Positions 17,073-26,626 of a stretch of 64,000 nucleotides of DNA are shown here, piece after piece. The notes below the pieces were generated by a model. The model had not been told where the DNA came from. It worked only from the letters and a program-made list of their open reading frames with translations, and did no database searches. Source of the stretch: Phaeobacter sp. A36a-5a. Lineage in GTDB: Bacteria > Pseudomonadota > Alphaproteobacteria > Rhodobacterales > Rhodobacteraceae. Position 1 is the first letter of the stretch; every line of letters starts with the position of its first letter. Position numbers and translations under genes: made by a program. The stretch is taken from contig NZ_JBBLYU010000004.1 in the NCBI RefSeq assembly GCF_037911135.1, positions 248,001-312,000 of the forward strand. The letters are read 5' to 3'.

Positions 17073-18875
17073 TCAGCCCCCCAGCGCGATGCCTTCGCGG
17101 CGCGGATCTGCGCCGCCTTTCAGCCCGTCACCGATCTCGATGGCATGCAGGCCGGAGGTCAGATCGCGGGCGTTGACCTCAAACCCCATATCCATCAGCG
17201 GCTGGGCCATCTCCTCGGCGCTGGTGCCGGCCTCGACATCATAGGTGCCAAAGCGGTTCACCGCATGGGGCAGTGCCACGGCCTGCTGCACATCCATGCC
17301 CCAATCCGCCCAGGCGACGATGGTCTTGGCGACATAGCCGATGATGCGGCTGCCGCCGGGGGAGCCGATGGCCAGAGCGGGCTTGCCGTCCTTCAGCACG
17401 ATGGTGGGCGCCATCGAGGAGCGTGGGCGCTTGCCCGGTTCCAGCCGGTTGGCAATCGGCACGCCGTCGCTGTGGGTGCGGAAGGAGAAATCGGTGAGCT
17501 CGTTATTCAGCAGGAACCCAGCCGCCATCAGCCGCGAGCCAAAGCCGTTTTCAATGGTCGTGGTCATCGACAGAACGTTGCCATACTGGTCGACGATGGA
17601 GATATGGGAGGTCGAGGGCAGCTCAATCGACTCATCATCGGCCAGCAGCAGCGCGTGATCGAACTCCGGCGCGCCTGCGTTCACCGCGGGCAGGGCGGCA
17701 TCGCCCTCAAGCAGGGTTGCGCGGGTCGCGAGGTAATCCGGCGCCACCAGACCCTGCGTGGGCACCGGCACGTAATCGCTGTCGGCCATGTAGCGGCCGC
17801 GATCGGCAAAGGCGAGGCGCGAGGCATCGCCGATCAGGCGCCAGGACTGCGGGTTGTCGGCGCCCAGTTCCGCCAGGTCATAGTTGCCCAACATGCCGAG
17901 GATCTGCCCGACGGTCAGCGCCCCGGATGACGGCGGCCCCATGCCGCAGGCTTCGAACGCGCGGTAGGTGACGCAGACCGCGGGGCGCTCCTTTACCTGA
18001 TAGAGTGCCAGATCCATCGCCGACAGCACGCCGGGGTTGCCCTCGGCGTTGCGCACCGCATTGGTGATCGCCTCGGCCACCGGGCCGGTGTAGAAACCGC
18101 GCGCGCCCTCATCCGCGAGGCGGCGCAGGGTATCGGCATAGGCCGGATTCTTCAGCGTGCTGCCCACCGCCAGCGGCGTGCCGCCGGGCAGGAAGTAATC
18201 GGCGGTATCCGACCAGCGCGACAGCCGGTCGGCGTCATTTTCGATCAGGCCGGCCAACCGGGGGGAGACGGCAAAGCCCTCTTCGGCCAGATCAATCGCG
18301 GCGGTGAACAGGCCCGGCCAGGCGGCACGGCCCCAGCGACGATGCGCCGCCTCCAGCAAGGCAGGCGTGCCCGGTGTGCCCACGGACCGGCCCCCGACCA
18401 CGGCATCGTAGAATTTCAGCGGCTCGCCCGCGTCGTCCTGAAACAGGGTCGGCGTCGCTGCCAGTGGCGCGGTTTCGCGCCCGTCCAATGTCGTGACCTC
18501 GCCGCTGGCCGCATCATACCAGACCAGGAACGCGCCACCGCCCAGACCGGAGGATTGCGGCTCAACCAGCCCCAGCACGGTCTGCACCGCAACCATGGCA
18601 TCGGCAGCGGTGCCGCCTGCGCGCAGCACCTCGGCACCGGCAGCCACCGCATGGGGGTTGGCAGCGGCAATCATCCAGTTCTCGGACTCGACCGGGGTGC
18701 CTGCGGATTTGGCCTCAAGGGCCGCGGCGACATCGGCGCTGATGGCCGCAAAGCCGGCATCGGCGGTTTCTGCCGCGCCCTCTGGCGCCACGGCATCCGC
18801 CGCTTCCTGCGCCATAAGCGGCAGGGCAGCGCCCAACGTCGTGATCCAAACCCCTGCAATCAGTGTTCGTTTCAT
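17073..18875 (-). CDS. ggt: Gamma-glutamyltransferase
   Basis: I start at the ATG ending at 18875 (MKRTLIAGVWITTLG), which gives a Sec signal peptide cleaved near LMAQEA, so the enzyme acts in the periplasm. The 600-residue precursor has the GGT hallmarks: NPHAVAAGAEVLRAGGTAADA, SGLGGGAFLVWYD, DGRETAP (glutamyl-binding Arg), and the self-cleavage site where Thr422 in LPSTSHISIVD starts the small subunit. GSPGGSRI near the C-terminus completes the site. It hydrolyses glutathione and other gamma-glutamyl compounds. Between the signal peptide and the core is an Ala-rich insert of about 40 residues that is probably disordered. Confidence 0.93.
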   Translation of the reverse strand: MKRTLIAGVWITTLGAALPLMAQEAADAVAPEGAAETADAGFAAISADVAAALEAKSAGTPVESENWMIAAANPHAVAAGAEVLRAGGTAADAMVAVQTVLGLVEPQSSGLGGGAFLVWYDAASGEVTTLDGRETAPLAATPTLFQDDAGEPLKFYDAVVGGRSVGTPGTPALLEAAHRRWGRAAWPGLFTAAIDLAEEGFAVSPRLAGLIENDADRLSRWSDTADYFLPGGTPLAVGSTLKNPAYADTLRRLADEGARGFYTGPVAEAITNAVRNAEGNPGVLSAMDLALYQVKERPAVCVTYRAFEACGMGPPSSGALTVGQILGMLGNYDLAELGADNPQSWRLIGDASRLAFADRGRYMADSDYVPVPTQGLVAPDYLATRATLLEGDAALPAVNAGAPEFDHALLLADDESIELPSTSHISIVDQYGNVLSMTTTIENGFGSRLMAAGFLLNNELTDFSFRTHSDGVPIANRLEPGKRPRSSMAPTIVLKDGKPALAIGSPGGSRIIGYVAKTIVAWADWGMDVQQAVALPHAVNRFGTYDVEAGTSAEEMAQPLMDMGFEVNARDLTSGLHAIEIGDGLKGGADPRREGIALGG

Positions 18876-19005
18876 CGTCCCTCTCCTCTCGTCTGTGGTG
18901 ATCTTCTGCGCATGCTGGCATTTCACAGAGCAACCCGGCAATGCTGAGATACCGCCATCGGCGCACAGATGCCTGTGCGTCCGCGACATATTGACATGGG
19001 GATAA

Positions 19006-19035
19006 TGTTCCGAAACTAAAAGATAAACCGGAACA
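19006..19035. promoter_or_regulatory. Inverted repeat in the ggt upstream region
   Basis: TGTTCCG at 19006-19012 and CGGAACA at 19029-19035 are perfect inverted arms with a 16-base A/T-rich spacer, about 130-160 bases upstream of the ggt start. It is a candidate operator; no regulator is identified. Confidence 0.35.
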
Positions 19036-19115
19036 CTATTCCAATAGCTGAACTTCATTAAGAACGTTGATCCACCCCGATAGTTGCAGGTGGACATATT
19101 TCCTTCCTGATATCC

Positions 19116-20102
19116 CTACAGCATGGAGGGGACAACCTGATCTGGTGGTCGATGGCCGTCCTCGAATGTCTTGATATTCAGCAGAACTTTCTCGCCCATC
19201 TCCAGACGTCCCTCAAGCGTGGCGGAGCCCATATGCGGCAGCAGCACGACGTTTTCCAACTCGCGCAATCGCGGGTTGATGTCAGTGCCATGTTCATAGA
19301 CGTCGAGACCGGCGCCGGCGATTTCACCGGAGCGCAACATACGGGTCAGCGCGTGTTCGTCGATCACTTCCCCGCGCGAGGTGTTCACGATCACCGCATC
19401 GGGCTTCATCAGTTTCAGCCGCCGTGCGTTCATCAGATGAAAGGTCGAGGGCGTCGAGGGGCAGTTGATCGACAGCACATCCATGCGGGCCACCATCTGA
19501 TCGAGGCTCTCCCAATAGGTGGCTTCAAAGCGCTCTTCGATCTCCGGGCGCAGGCGTCGGCGGTTGTGGTAATGGACCTGCATACCAAAGGCCGCGGCCC
19601 GTTTGGCCACCGCCTGCCCGATGCTGCCCATGCCCAGAATGCCCAGACGCCGCCCGGCCAGCCGCCCGCCGAGCAGGGCGGTGGGCGACCAGCCCTGCCA
19701 GTCGCCTTTCTGCATGATCGCAAGCCCTTCGGGGATTCGGCGGGTCACCGCCATGATCAGCGCCATTGCCATATCGGCGGTATCATCGGTCAGCACGCCG
19801 GGCGTGTTGGACACCAGAACTCCCCGCTGGCGCGCAGTGGCCACATCAATGTGATCGACCCCCGCGCCATAGTTGGCGATCAGTTTCAGACGCTCACCGG
19901 CCTGCGCCAGCAAGGCGGCATCTATGGTGTCGGTCACGGTTGGAACCAGCACATCGGCGTCCTTCATCGCGGTGGCCAGCTCGGCGCGGGTCATCGGCGT
20001 GTCGTCCTCGCGCAGACGCACATCGAACAATTCGCTCAACCGGGTTTCGACCGGCTCCGGCAACCGTCGCGTAACGACAACACTCAGACGTTCTCTTGCC
20101 AC
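19116..20102 (-). CDS. D-isomer 2-hydroxyacid dehydrogenase (glyoxylate/hydroxypyruvate reductase or D-glycerate dehydrogenase type)
   Basis: The start is GTG ending at 20102 (VARERLSVVVTRRLPEPVE), with GGGAG at good spacing, giving 328 residues; the frame continues far upstream but without family features. NAD(P)-binding GILGMGSIGQAVAKRAAAFG lies near residue 155. The catalytic Arg is in ANYGAGVDHID/NTSRGEVIDEHAL region, Glu in GLDVYEHG and His in VLLPHMGSAT. The family interconverts 2-hydroxy and 2-oxo acids; glycerate/hydroxypyruvate is the best guess. It has its own ribosome binding site and lies 240 bases from ggt. Confidence 0.9.
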   Translation of the reverse strand: MARERLSVVVTRRLPEPVETRLSELFDVRLREDDTPMTRAELATAMKDADVLVPTVTDTIDAALLAQAGERLKLIANYGAGVDHIDVATARQRGVLVSNTPGVLTDDTADMAMALIMAVTRRIPEGLAIMQKGDWQGWSPTALLGGRLAGRRLGILGMGSIGQAVAKRAAAFGMQVHYHNRRRLRPEIEERFEATYWESLDQMVARMDVLSINCPSTPSTFHLMNARRLKLMKPDAVIVNTSRGEVIDEHALTRMLRSGEIAGAGLDVYEHGTDINPRLRELENVVLLPHMGSATLEGRLEMGEKVLLNIKTFEDGHRPPDQVVPSML

Positions 20103-20328
20103 TGCTGCTCTCCCTCGGCTTTGCAATCTCTCTGGCCTCATGGCATCGTGGCGCAGGACGCGGGCAGGCACAAGAACCCATCCCGCCCTCCGGCCTCTCT
20201 GACGCGGCTTTCTTTTTCCAGATGATCGGCACCCGGACATCAGATCAGGGGCAGGTCGGCAAAAAAACGCAGCGCTTTTGGATTGGTCAGGCAGGTAACA
20301 GGCAGCGACAATAAGAAGCGAGCAGGCA

Positions 20329-20862
20329 GTGAAAATTTCGGCATCATATCTGCGGTCCCGGCTGGCCGTGGTCGGCATGATCCTGATTGGCGTGACCGGT
20401 GCGGTGGCCCCTGCCCCCGGCCATGCCCGTGACGAACGCGGGCCGGTGACCAACCTGCCCCTGCCCCGGTTCGTGTCGATGAAGGCTGCCGAGGGCAACG
20501 TGCGCCGGGGTCCGTCGTTGACGCATAAGATCGACTGGGTGTTCAAGCGGCGCGGGATGCCGCTGGAGATCACCGCCGAATACGGGCACTGGCGCCGCGT
20601 GCGTGATCGCGACGGGGCCGGCGGCTGGGTTCATTATGCGCTGCTGTCAGGGTCACGCACCGTGCTGATCGAAGAGGACATGCTGACGGTCCATGCCCGC
20701 CCGGACCCCAACGCCCCTGTGACCGCCGCCTTTGAGCTCGGCGTGGTGGCGCGGCTGGGCAAATGCGACATCAGCTGGTGTTCAATCTCCGCCGGTGGCT
20801 ATCGCGGCTGGGCGCCCAAGGAAAAGCTGTGGGGGGTGGCCCCGGATGAGCTGCGCGACTGA
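20329..20862 (+). CDS. Secreted bacterial SH3-domain protein
   Basis: Translation starts at GTG 20329. The 177-residue product has a signal peptide (basic MKISASYLRSR, then a hydrophobic stretch ending near GHAR). Two SH3-like units follow: NVRRGPSLTHKIDWVFKRRG...GGWVHYALL at about residues 63-105 and LTVHARPDPNAPVTAAFELG...GYRGWAPKEKLWGV at about 115-165. Such proteins usually bind cell-wall components in the periplasm; no enzymatic domain is present. It ends 12 bases before the convergent YhaN-like gene. Confidence 0.87.
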   Translation: MKISASYLRSRLAVVGMILIGVTGAVAPAPGHARDERGPVTNLPLPRFVSMKAAEGNVRRGPSLTHKIDWVFKRRGMPLEITAEYGHWRRVRDRDGAGGWVHYALLSGSRTVLIEEDMLTVHARPDPNAPVTAAFELGVVARLGKCDISWCSISAGGYRGWAPKEKLWGVAPDELRD

Positions 20863-20874
20863 GCCATCAGCCCG

Positions 20875-23493
20875 TCAGTCGCGGCGGTCGGCGGGGCGGA
20901 TCGCAAGGCTGGTGCCGCCCAGTTCGCGAAAGCTCTTCTGACGGCAGGAAAACACCAGAATTTGCAGATCATTGGCCTGTAGTGTCAGCGCGTCAAACAG
21001 CGCCTCGATGCGGGCATCGTCGGTATAGGCCAGCGCATCATCCAGAATGACCGGGATGCCGCGCCCGGATTTCGCCAGGAGCCGGGCAAAGGCCAGCCGC
21101 ACCATCAGCGCCAATTGTTCCTGTGTGCCACCGGAGAGCTGGGTCAGCTGCTCCTCTGCGGCGCCGCGCGCCAGCTGGCTGGGCAGCACGCTGTCGGCAT
21201 CAACCTGCACCTGTGCCTCCGGCCAGAGCCTACGCAGCAGCGGCGTCAGCTCGGCCATCAACGGCCCCAGATATTGCGCCTGCGCGCCTGCCTGCGCGGC
21301 TTCCAGCGCCTGATCCAGACGGCGCAGGGTGGCCACTTCGAAATGCAGCGCCGCCAGCGTGGTTTCGGCAACCGCCAGCTGATCGGTGACCTCGGCCAGT
21401 TCTTCCTCCACCGCGTGGCTGGCATGGGCGCTGACACGCGCGTCCAGAACCGCCAGATCGCGCGCCAGCGCCTGCAGGCGAGCCTGCGCCGTCTCGACCA
21501 CCGAACGGGCACGCTGGCAGGCCGCCTGAGCCTGTTCCAGATCCGGGGCCTCGGCGGTCAGGCGGGCCTCTTCGGCGCGGGCCTCGGCCACGGCCTGCTC
21601 CAGCGCGGGCAGCCCGGAGCGGAGGGTTGCCAGCTCTGCCGTGGCCGCCTCGGCATCTCCCAGCGCCACGGTGGCGCGGGCCAGCTCGGCCTCGGCAGCC
21701 TCGGCATGGGCCAGCGCGCCATGGGCCTCTTTCTGAGCGGCGGCCTCCTCGGTGCGGCGCTGTGCAAGTGTGGCATCTGCGGCCAGTTCGCCAGCCTCAG
21801 CCCCGGCCTGCGCCGCGTCCAGGTCGGCCCGGTCCGGCAGGGCCTCGCCCTCCGCATCGGCCTGCCCATCCGACCCAACCGGCAAGGCTGCGATCGCCGC
21901 GACCAGCGCTTCGCGCCCCTCCGGCGCAAGCGCTCGCTGGGTGGCCTCGCCCTCTTTCAGGCGGGCCGTTGCGGCACTGCGGGCATGATGCGCCCTGCGG
22001 GCCTGTTCCAGCGTTTCGAAACCCTGGTCGGCCAGAGCCCGCGCCAGGGCGGTTTCGGCCTCGGACAATGCGCCGCTATCGCTGCCGCGCGCGGGATGCA
22101 GGGTCACGGTGGCAAGGCCCGGTATCTCCAGCCTGCCGCCATCGGGCAGGGCCACCTCTGCCCCCTCGTGCAGCGGTTCACCGTCAAGGCTCAGCCGCGC
22201 CTCGGCGCCGGGCAGATAGGCAACGCTGAGTGCGGCAGCGGAGGCGGCGCGGGCGTGGCGGGCCAGAGCAACCGACTGTGCCAGATCTTCCAGCCGGGCC
22301 ATCGCGGCGGCTGTGACAGCCTCCTTGGCCAGCTGGCGATCGCCCACCAGATCTGCCTCTAGCGCATCGAACTGGGACAGACGCTCGGTCAGCTCGGCAC
22401 GGCGCAATTGAGCCTGCTGCACAGCCTCGGCGCGCAGGGCGGCGGCGATGGATTTGCGGATCGCGGCAACGGCATCGCGCGCCTTGGCGGCGGCGAGTTC
22501 GGCGGAGTTCAACTGTACGGCGGCCTGTTCGGCGGTGCGGGCGGCGTCCTCCCGCCGCTCCGTTGCCTGCGTCAGCGCCTTGCTGGCGCGGGCATGATCC
22601 GCGAGGCGCGCCGTCTGGGTTTCGATCCGCGCCGCCTGCCCGTCGCGGCGCGACAGCGCCAGATCAAGCGCGCGGCGAGCCTGTTCGCATTGCTCTCGGT
22701 GCCGCTTGGCGGCGACCAGTGCGGCTTCGGCAGCTTTCAGCCGGGACTGGCGGGCTGCGGTTTCCTGTGGTGCCGAGAGATCGGCCTGTTCGCGGCGCAG
22801 GAGCTGGCGCTGGTCCAGCAGCTGGCGCAGATCCGCGACCTGCCCTGCCAGAGTGTCGCGCTGTTCAGCCAGCGTCGCCACGCGGGCCTCGGCCTCGGCC
22901 AGCGGGCCGCCCTTGCGGGCACCGCGACTGGTCACCATCCGGTCCAGATCGGCGCGCAGGCGGCGGCGCAGGCTCTCCATCTGCTGACCGCCGGTCACCG
23001 CCTCGACCTCGCCGCTGAGCGAAGACATCAGATCGCGTCGCGCCTCCAGCGTGTCCTTGGCATCGGCAAAATCGGTCAGCCCCTGTCGCAGCCAGAGCAT
23101 CCCCACCGGGCCGTCCTTTGGCGGTGCAATGAGGTCGCGCAGCCAGGCCTCGGCGGCATCGGCCTGATGCAGCAGCGCGCCCTCCCGCCAGATCCGCGCG
23201 GTGCCCTTGCCGGAGGCTTTGGTAAAGGTCTTGGCGATGCGGTAGTGGCTGCCCTGATGGGTCAGCTCGACCTCCACCTCCGGGTCGCCGCCGGCATAGG
23301 GAGCCAGCGCGCGCACGTCCTTGTCCCAGGATTTCGCATCCTTGAAAAACAGCGCCTGAAGCGCGTCGAAGATGGTGGATTTACCCTGTTCATTAGGCGC
23401 GCTCAGCAGGTTGAGACCGGGGCCGATGCCGGTGATTTCAACCGGATCGACAAAGCGGCGCACATTGGTCAGGCGAACGGCCGTCAGCTTCAT
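20875..23493 (-). CDS. YhaN/SbcC-like SMC-type ATPase
   Basis: This 872-residue protein has a split ABC ATPase with a long central coiled coil. The N-terminal part reads LTNVRRFVDPVEITGIGPGLN then SAPNEQGKSTIFDALQ (Walker A, near residue 35). The C-terminal part has QLSGGTQEQLALMVRLAFAR (signature) and GIPVILDDALAYTDD (Walker B). The middle, about residues 190-720, is rich in Ala, Glu, Gln and Arg heptads. SbcC/Rad50-like proteins work with a SbcD-like nuclease on DNA ends; the next gene supplies that partner and overlaps it by ATGA. The YhaN branch has been little studied. Confidence 0.9.
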   Translation of the reverse strand: MKLTAVRLTNVRRFVDPVEITGIGPGLNLLSAPNEQGKSTIFDALQALFFKDAKSWDKDVRALAPYAGGDPEVEVELTHQGSHYRIAKTFTKASGKGTARIWREGALLHQADAAEAWLRDLIAPPKDGPVGMLWLRQGLTDFADAKDTLEARRDLMSSLSGEVEAVTGGQQMESLRRRLRADLDRMVTSRGARKGGPLAEAEARVATLAEQRDTLAGQVADLRQLLDQRQLLRREQADLSAPQETAARQSRLKAAEAALVAAKRHREQCEQARRALDLALSRRDGQAARIETQTARLADHARASKALTQATERREDAARTAEQAAVQLNSAELAAAKARDAVAAIRKSIAAALRAEAVQQAQLRRAELTERLSQFDALEADLVGDRQLAKEAVTAAAMARLEDLAQSVALARHARAASAAALSVAYLPGAEARLSLDGEPLHEGAEVALPDGGRLEIPGLATVTLHPARGSDSGALSEAETALARALADQGFETLEQARRAHHARSAATARLKEGEATQRALAPEGREALVAAIAALPVGSDGQADAEGEALPDRADLDAAQAGAEAGELAADATLAQRRTEEAAAQKEAHGALAHAEAAEAELARATVALGDAEAATAELATLRSGLPALEQAVAEARAEEARLTAEAPDLEQAQAACQRARSVVETAQARLQALARDLAVLDARVSAHASHAVEEELAEVTDQLAVAETTLAALHFEVATLRRLDQALEAAQAGAQAQYLGPLMAELTPLLRRLWPEAQVQVDADSVLPSQLARGAAEEQLTQLSGGTQEQLALMVRLAFARLLAKSGRGIPVILDDALAYTDDARIEALFDALTLQANDLQILVFSCRQKSFRELGGTSLAIRPADRRD

Positions 23494-24623
23494 TCCGCGC
23501 CCTCCTGCACCGCCGCATAAAGCCGGTTCAGCGCCGCTGCGGCCACGTCGCGGTCGTCCTGCGCCAGCGTGCTGTTCCGGCTTTCCGCCATCAGGGTTTC
23601 GGCGGCGACCCGCAGCGCGCCGGCGGTGGCGATCTGGTCCAGATCCTCGGCCCGGTGTTCGATCCGCAGCGCCTCCTCGTCGAGGCTGAGATGGCAGAAG
23701 GCCGGGGCCTGCTCGGCCACGAAACGCCGCAGCTGCATATGCTGATCGGCGGTGACCCAGCCCCGCGCGCGCAGGCGGATCAGACAGTCGGGCCAGTCCG
23801 GCGGGTCGGCGGGCAGCGCGGCCCTGATCAGGGCGGTGATATCCTGCCCCGGAGCCAGGTCCAGCGCCAGCTCCTGCCAGTGGTACTGGCCGATCTCGAT
23901 CTGGCGCAGCTGTGGTGGCTGACCCGGCCCCGGCAGATCCACCAGCAGGCAGCTGCCGCGGCCCGGATGTTTGAAGCGGTCCCGTTCCGGCGTGCCGGGA
24001 TAGCGGCTATGGGCATTGAGGGTAAAATCGCCATGCCAGTCGCCAAGCGCCAGATAATCCAGCCGCGCGCTGCTGGCGCGGGTGGTGGCGATGGTCTCGG
24101 CACCGTTCTGGTCGCGGTCGAAATCGAGCACTGCGCCATGGGCCAGCCCGATGCGCAGGTGGCCCTCGGGCGTCTCGGCGCTCTCCATCCAGATGGTGCG
24201 ATCCTGACCGGCAAAACGATGCTGACAGGGGGCGGGCAACAGCGTGGCACCGGGAGCCATCTCGACCGGGTCGGGCTGCATCAGCAGATGGACATTGTCC
24301 GGCGCATGGCGCGCCATCTCCGCCCAGAGCGGCTCGGCCGCGCCGCTGTCGTGATTGCCGGGGATGATCCACCACTGCACCGGCTCGGCGGCGGCCATCG
24401 CGGCCAGCGCCTGCCGGATCACCCGCGCCGAGGGGGTTTCGGTGTCAAAGAGATCCCCCGCAATCAGCACATGTTCCGCGCCCTGCTCTGCCGCCGTCTG
24501 CGCCAGCCGGGGCAGGATCCCCTGCCGGGCCTGTTGCAGCGCGGCGCGGGTTTCCTCATCGAACTGGCCAAAGCGTTTGCCCAGGTGCAGATCGGAGGTG
24601 TGCAGCAGGCGCAGGCTGGTCAT
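23490..24623 (-). CDS. YhaO/SbcD-like DNA repair metallophosphoesterase
   Basis: This 377-residue calcineurin-like phosphoesterase carries the metal-binding motifs in order: HTSDLHLGKRFG (D-x-H), LIAGDLFDT (GD), IIPGNHDSG (GNHD), LAHG and LGDWHGDF (G-x-x-H). The family cuts DNA ends with a partner ATPase, here the overlapping YhaN-like gene. It is the first gene of the pair. The C-terminal part (about 290-377) is variable and probably binds the ATPase. Confidence 0.9.
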   Translation of the reverse strand: MTSLRLLHTSDLHLGKRFGQFDEETRAALQQARQGILPRLAQTAAEQGAEHVLIAGDLFDTETPSARVIRQALAAMAAAEPVQWWIIPGNHDSGAAEPLWAEMARHAPDNVHLLMQPDPVEMAPGATLLPAPCQHRFAGQDRTIWMESAETPEGHLRIGLAHGAVLDFDRDQNGAETIATTRASSARLDYLALGDWHGDFTLNAHSRYPGTPERDRFKHPGRGSCLLVDLPGPGQPPQLRQIEIGQYHWQELALDLAPGQDITALIRAALPADPPDWPDCLIRLRARGWVTADQHMQLRRFVAEQAPAFCHLSLDEEALRIEHRAEDLDQIATAGALRVAAETLMAESRNSTLAQDDRDVAAAALNRLYAAVQEGAE

Positions 24624-24812
24624 GCGGAATGGGTCCTCTGATGGTGGGCTTCACAGGTGAGTGACGTGCAGAAGTGACAGAGCCGCGCCGGGGCGTCAAC
24701 GCGGGTCTGCACGGCCGGCTCAGGGCAGGTGCCGGGCGGTCGGCAGGCTGGCGTCGGGCAGCCACGCGGCGGGCAGAAGGATTGACAGACCCGCAATCGC
24801 CCGGCAAAAATA

Positions 24813-24827
24813 TTGGAGATTTTCCAA
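24813..24827. promoter_or_regulatory. Palindrome just before the GntR-family gene
   Basis: TTGGA, GATTT, TCCAA, set within ATATTGGA...TCCAAAAT, ends 15 bases before the GntR gene start. Position and symmetry suit an autoregulatory operator. This is inference. Confidence 0.5.
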
Positions 24828-24842
24828 AATAGGGATCAAAGC

Positions 24843-25508
24843 ATGTTTGGTCGGCGCCCCCGCTCGGAGGAAGATACGGTTGTCGCCGTGCTGGCGGCAG
24901 CGCTGCGGCGGGATATTTCCTTTGGCGTGCTGCGACCGGACCAGAAGCTGAAGATCGAAGCGCTGCGCCAGAGCTATGGCGGCTCCAACCATTCGATGCG
25001 CGAGACCCTACGGATGCTCAGCGCCGAGGGGCTGGTGGAGGCCACCGCCCAGCGCGGTTTTCGCGTCACCTCGGCGACCGAGGATGATCTGCGGGACATT
25101 CTGTTCATGCGACTGGAGGTGGAACGGCTGGGCCTGAGGATGGGGCTGGAGCGCGGCAACGTCCAGTGGGAGGGCCGGGTTCTGGCGGCGCATCACGCGC
25201 TGCGCCGCACCGAGGAAGCGCTGGTTGAGGAGGCCAATGACGCGCTGGCGCTGGATTGGGACATGGCCTGCCGGAACTTTGCCGCGGTGCTGGTGGAGGC
25301 CGCGCAATCGCCCCGGCTGTCGGATATGCAGCTGAAATTCTACGATCAGTCCCGCCGGTTCCGACTGGCGCAACTGCGCGAGGGGCGGCTCGATTTCGCC
25401 ACCCGCGCGCGACAGCAGCAGGTGCTGGTCGAGGCTGTGCTGGCCCGCAATACCGAGGCCGCCATTGCGGCGCTGGAGATCTATGTGACCGGCGATATGG
25501 GCGGCTAA
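24843..25508 (+). CDS. GntR (FadR/FCD subfamily) transcriptional regulator
   Basis: The start ATG 24843 follows AGGGA; the in-frame TTG at 24813 lies inside the palindrome and is unlikely. The 221-residue protein has an N-terminal winged helix (LKIEALRQSYGGSNHSMRETLRMLSAEGLVE, shown only to identify it by LRQSYGGSNHSMRETLRMLS) and a C-terminal helical FCD domain with FMRLEVERLGLRMG and LLVEAVLARN-like helices. Such regulators bind small acids or amines. It precedes the SsuABC/TauABC-type transporter by 98 bases in the same direction and probably controls it. Confidence 0.9.
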   Translation: MFGRRPRSEEDTVVAVLAAALRRDISFGVLRPDQKLKIEALRQSYGGSNHSMRETLRMLSAEGLVEATAQRGFRVTSATEDDLRDILFMRLEVERLGLRMGLERGNVQWEGRVLAAHHALRRTEEALVEEANDALALDWDMACRNFAAVLVEAAQSPRLSDMQLKFYDQSRRFRLAQLREGRLDFATRARQQQVLVEAVLARNTEAAIAALEIYVTGDMGG

Positions 25509-25606
25509 CAACGGGCTGCGGTCAACGTGCGCCGGAAACCGAGACTAGATATCAGCGGGCCTGACGGACCCGATGGGACACCAACATAAGAGGGAGGATT
25601 TGAGAG

Positions 25607-26626
25607 ATGACCAATTGGACACGCCGCCGCACGCTTGCAGCACTTGGCGGTGCTGCCGCAGCTGCGGGGCTGGCGACACCGGCGCTGGCAAGCAATCGCA
25701 AGATCGTGCTGGGGGCGCTGCGCTTTACCAGCCATTCAGCCAGCTTCATCGCGCAGGAGCGCGGATATTTCGCTGATGCGGGCCTTGACGTGGAGCTGCG
25801 GTTTTTCCAGGCGGCCTCGCCGATGTCGGTGGCGATTGCCTCGGGCGATGTGGATTATGCGATCACCGCGATGTCGGGCGGGCTGATCTCGCTGGCCGAT
25901 CGCGGTGCAATCAAGGTGATCGGTGGCGCCTTGTCGGAGGAGCCGGGTATCGACGGGCAGAAGATTCTGGTCTCCGACGCCGCCTATCAGGCCGGGATCA
26001 CCAGCCCGGCGGCGCTGGACGGCAAGAGCTTTGGCATGACCACCGCCGGTTCCTCGTTCCACTATATGGGGTCGCGGATGGCGCAGAAGGAAGGTGTCTC
26101 GCTGTCCTTCAAGCCGCTGCAAAAGGTCGGTGCGATCATCGGCGCGCTGAAATCAGGGCAGATTGATGCCTGGTCGATCGTGCCTCATATCGCCAAGCCG
26201 CTGGCAGGATCGGGCGCTGTGCATATCATCGGTGATGTGGCGGACTATCTGCCCGACTATCAGGTGACGACGGTGTTCACCTCGGCCAGCAATGCCAGCG
26301 GTGAGCAGCAGATGACCCGCGATTTCCTGAGCGCCTACAGCCGCGGTGTCTCCGATTACAACGCCACCATGATCGACCGGGCCAGCGGTGATGCAGGCGT
26401 CGACCAGATGGTCGATCTGATCCACAAATATGTCTACGCAGATCGCCCCCGCGAGAAAGCCGCCAAGTCGATCATCAATGGCACCATGCGTCTGAACGAA
26501 GGGGCGGCGATGAACACCAGATCGCTGGCGGATCAGCTGGCATGGTTCCAGGCCGAAAAGCTGGTGGATGCGGATATCACGCTGGAGACGATCATCGACT
26601 CCAGCTACGTCGACACCATCGGCTGA
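25607..26626 (+). CDS. ABC transporter substrate-binding protein, SsuA/TauA/ThiY type
   Basis: ATG 25607 follows GGGAGGA. The 339-residue precursor starts with a twin-arginine-like leader (TRRRTLAALGG, hydrophobic Ala-rich core, cleavage near TPALA-SN), so it may be exported folded. The mature part begins KIVLGALRFTSHSASFIAQERGYF, with the typical AQERGYFADAGLDVEL and AIASGDVDYAITAMSGG segments of the NMT1/SsuA-like fold. These bind sulfonates, nitrate, pyrimidine precursors or amino acids; the ligand cannot be assigned. The ATPase and permease genes follow. Confidence 0.9.
   Translation: MTNWTRRRTLAALGGAAAAAGLATPALASNRKIVLGALRFTSHSASFIAQERGYFADAGLDVELRFFQAASPMSVAIASGDVDYAITAMSGGLISLADRGAIKVIGGALSEEPGIDGQKILVSDAAYQAGITSPAALDGKSFGMTTAGSSFHYMGSRMAQKEGVSLSFKPLQKVGAIIGALKSGQIDAWSIVPHIAKPLAGSGAVHIIGDVADYLPDYQVTTVFTSASNASGEQQMTRDFLSAYSRGVSDYNATMIDRASGDAGVDQMVDLIHKYVYADRPREKAAKSIINGTMRLNEGAAMNTRSLADQLAWFQAEKLVDADITLETIIDSSYVDTIG

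Noticed and set aside
20103-20573. N-terminal extension of the 2-hydroxyacid dehydrogenase frame
   Set aside because: The extension has no homology to the family, overlaps the divergent SH3 gene, and a GTG with a good ribosome binding site lies at 20102.
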